Shown piece after piece: positions 62,110-64,000 of a stretch of DNA of 64,000 nt (positions are counted from its first letter, which is position 1; each line of letters begins with the position of its first letter). Source of the stretch: Schistosoma haematobium (lineage: Eukaryota; Platyhelminthes; Trematoda; Strigeidida; Schistosomatidae); NCBI RefSeq assembly GCF_000699445.3, contig NC_067196.1:41383806-41447805 (forward strand). Reading direction: 5' to 3'. Below the pieces are notes generated by a model. It was not told the origin of the DNA, did no database searches, and worked only from the letters and a program-made list of their open reading frames with translations. Position numbers and translations under genes: made by a program.

Positions 62110-64000
62110 TGATCACCGAATAAATGTGCGCCACACAAGTCACTTGATTTGTATGTGGGCTGTGATACTGCCCAGGTGCCCAAACCGAAGTAGGTGGTTT
62201 AGTTATTGGGCCACTCCCAGAGCCTTCAACCTAAAGGTCGAATCCACAACGTAGTGGATCAACGTCAGGAGATGCGGTCCCATGATAGCTGGTGACCAAC
62301 AATTGGTTCATACGTCATTTGTTCCCTCAGGATCCTTGGGACCATGCGCGCCATTGGTTTGGAATCAAGGTTTTCCAACTCCTCTATGTGAAACTTCCAA
62401 ATCCACCAACTCGGTTAAAGCTCTGGACATTCGCTTTACATCTTCTCAATTTCGTATCAACACCCCCGCCTCCGAAAAACAGTGAGTATGACTTCCCTGG
62501 CAGTGGGTGTGTACATGTGGCTATGTGAGAGCATTTCGTGAAGAAGAGCGGACTCTCTCCATCCTTGGAAGTACCAAAGCATTCAGGGGCAAGTCATCAT
62601 ATGATTTATATAAATGTCATAATATATAAACCATGTATAATATTATAATGTTATGGTAGCATGCATGTAACTCCGCTTGAAGTCTCTCCGGGAGCTACTG
62701 TAGGTCTCAAGCCCGGATAAAGGAGGAGGGTTGGGCATGGGGTTAGCGACTCCATCCCGTAGAAAAATAACTCGCTAAAAAGACGCTAACCAGAAAAAAT
62801 TATTCAGACCTTTTAAACTCTGCCCCGGGAGTCAGAAAGTCTTCATTTAGAAGAGCTATGACGCCTCATGATGAAAGCCGAATTCCTTCGAAAGTTACGA
62901 GGCCGATGCCCCTTCTGACAAACAGAGCGATCAGTTATTTAGGTACATGGATTGCTCGTACAATGTGGGACACCGGGAGAGCCTTCCAAATCGCTGCAGA
63001 AATGAGGAGATACAACCTGGAGGTGCTTGGGATCAGTGAAACACATTGGACGCAAGTTGGACAACAACGACCAACTACAGGAGAGCTCCTGTTATACTCC
63101 GGCCATGAAGAAGAAAATGCCCCACATACACAAAGAGTTGCATTGATGCTGTCCAAACAAGCGCAAAATGCGCTTATAGGATGGGAATCTCATGGACCAA
63201 GGATCATCAAAGCCTCCTTCAAAACAAAGAAAGAGGGCATTTCAATGAACATCATCCAATGGTGTGCGCCTACCAACGACTACAATGAAGACGCTAAAGA
63301 TCAATTCTATGATAGGCTGCAGTCAATCATCGAGAAGTGCCCAACAAAGGACCTGACTATTCTGATGGGAGATTTCAACGCCAAGGTTGGAACGGCCAAC
63401 ACTGGATATGAAGACATCATGGGACGACACGGACTGGGAGAAAGGAACGAAAATGGTGAAATTTGCAAACCTATGTGCCTTCAATAAACTGGTCATGGGC
63501 AGCACCATATTCCCACATGAACTCATACACAATACCAAATGAATTTCACTGGATCACACTACACAGAACCTAATCGACCATATCTGCATCAACAAAAAGT
63601 TCAGGAGGACGATGGAGGACGTGAGAACTAAGAGAGGAGCTGATATAGCATCAGATCATCACTTGCTGGTCGCCAAGATGAAATTGAAACTCAAGAAGCA
63701 CTGGACGATGGGGCGGACAATATCGTCAGGATACTAACAAACTCAACAAATTCAAGATAGTCCTTAGCAAAAAGTTCCAGGATTTTCATGATCTACTCAA
63801 TGGAGAAGGAACTACTGTGGAGAGCAACTGGAAGGGGATCAAAGAGGCAATCACTTCAACATGTCACGAGATTCTGGGCCGACAAGAAGCACCATCACAA
63901 GGAATGGATCACTGTTGATACACTGCGTAAGATTCAAGAAAGAAGGAACAGGAAGGCAGCAATCAATACCAGTCGAACAGGAGCAGAAAAAGCCAAGGCA
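62110..64000 (+). pseudogene. RTE-type non-LTR retrotransposon, 5' region and AP endonuclease
   Basis: The 5' non-coding part (about 62110-62857) is less AT-rich than its flanks. An ORF (62858-63487, 209 residues) encodes the apurinic/apyrimidinic endonuclease domain: RTMWDTGRAFQIAAEMRR, LGISETHWTQ (catalytic E), LTILMGDFNAKVG. The frame shifts near 63459. FANLCAFNKLVMGSTIF, then IDHICINKKFRRTMEDVR and DIASDHHLLVAKMKLKLK (the SDHH motif) follow in another frame with a stop near 63540. Further shifts lie near 63716 and 63880, and AINTSRTGAEKAKA reaches the edge. RT must lie beyond the window. Established: the endonuclease nicks target DNA for reverse transcription. This copy is inactive. Confidence 0.88.

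Noticed and set aside
1..64000. CRISPR arrays, bacterial operons, phage or virus genes
   Set aside because: Repeats are dispersed rather than evenly spaced, the one gene has spliceosomal introns, and no viral structural or replication gene is visible.

Overview
The window is AT-rich eukaryotic DNA with one intron-split gene in a dense background of decayed retroelements. Sequence-visible markers point to a schistosome (blood fluke, genus Schistosoma): SM-alpha-type SINEs that carry hammerhead ribozymes, Penelope-like elements with GIY-YIG ends, and RTE-type non-LTR retrotransposons. The species cannot be fixed from the sequence alone.

The only host gene I can support is a biogenic-amine GPCR on the + strand, built from three coding exons: 31163-32389, 49705-49789 and 53019-53350. 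Donor and acceptor sites are canonical and phases match, giving 547 residues and seven membrane segments. The TM5 residues and C-terminal features look like 5-HT7-type serotonin receptors rather than dopamine receptors. It is probably the orthologue of the schistosome serotonin receptor 5HTR. Intron 1 is 17.3 kb and holds about a dozen repeat insertions; intron 2 is 3.2 kb and holds a Penelope-like fragment and a CT/TA microsatellite.

Layout: 1-2.5 kb is Penelope-like and LTR-like debris. 2.5-31 kb has no gene I can support; it holds SINEs, RTE fragments (9.7-10.5, 18.7-19.8 kb), short Penelope leader copies (10.8, 12.9, 16.3 kb) and an LTR-like repeat (18.0 kb). 31-53.4 kb is the receptor gene. 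53.4-62 kb is again intergenic with SINEs. From 62.1 kb to the right edge is the 5' part of an RTE-type element with an AP-endonuclease region, broken by frameshifts.

The main theme of the non-coding DNA is self-cleaving RNA. Three tRNA-like SINE families and one Penelope-like family all carry hammerhead ribozyme motifs. One copy (25598-25643) keeps every core base I can check. Many copies sit as head-to-head inverted pairs, and one SM-alpha composite (43663-44182) is flanked by an exact 14-bp target-site duplication inside a second, older inverted-repeat element.
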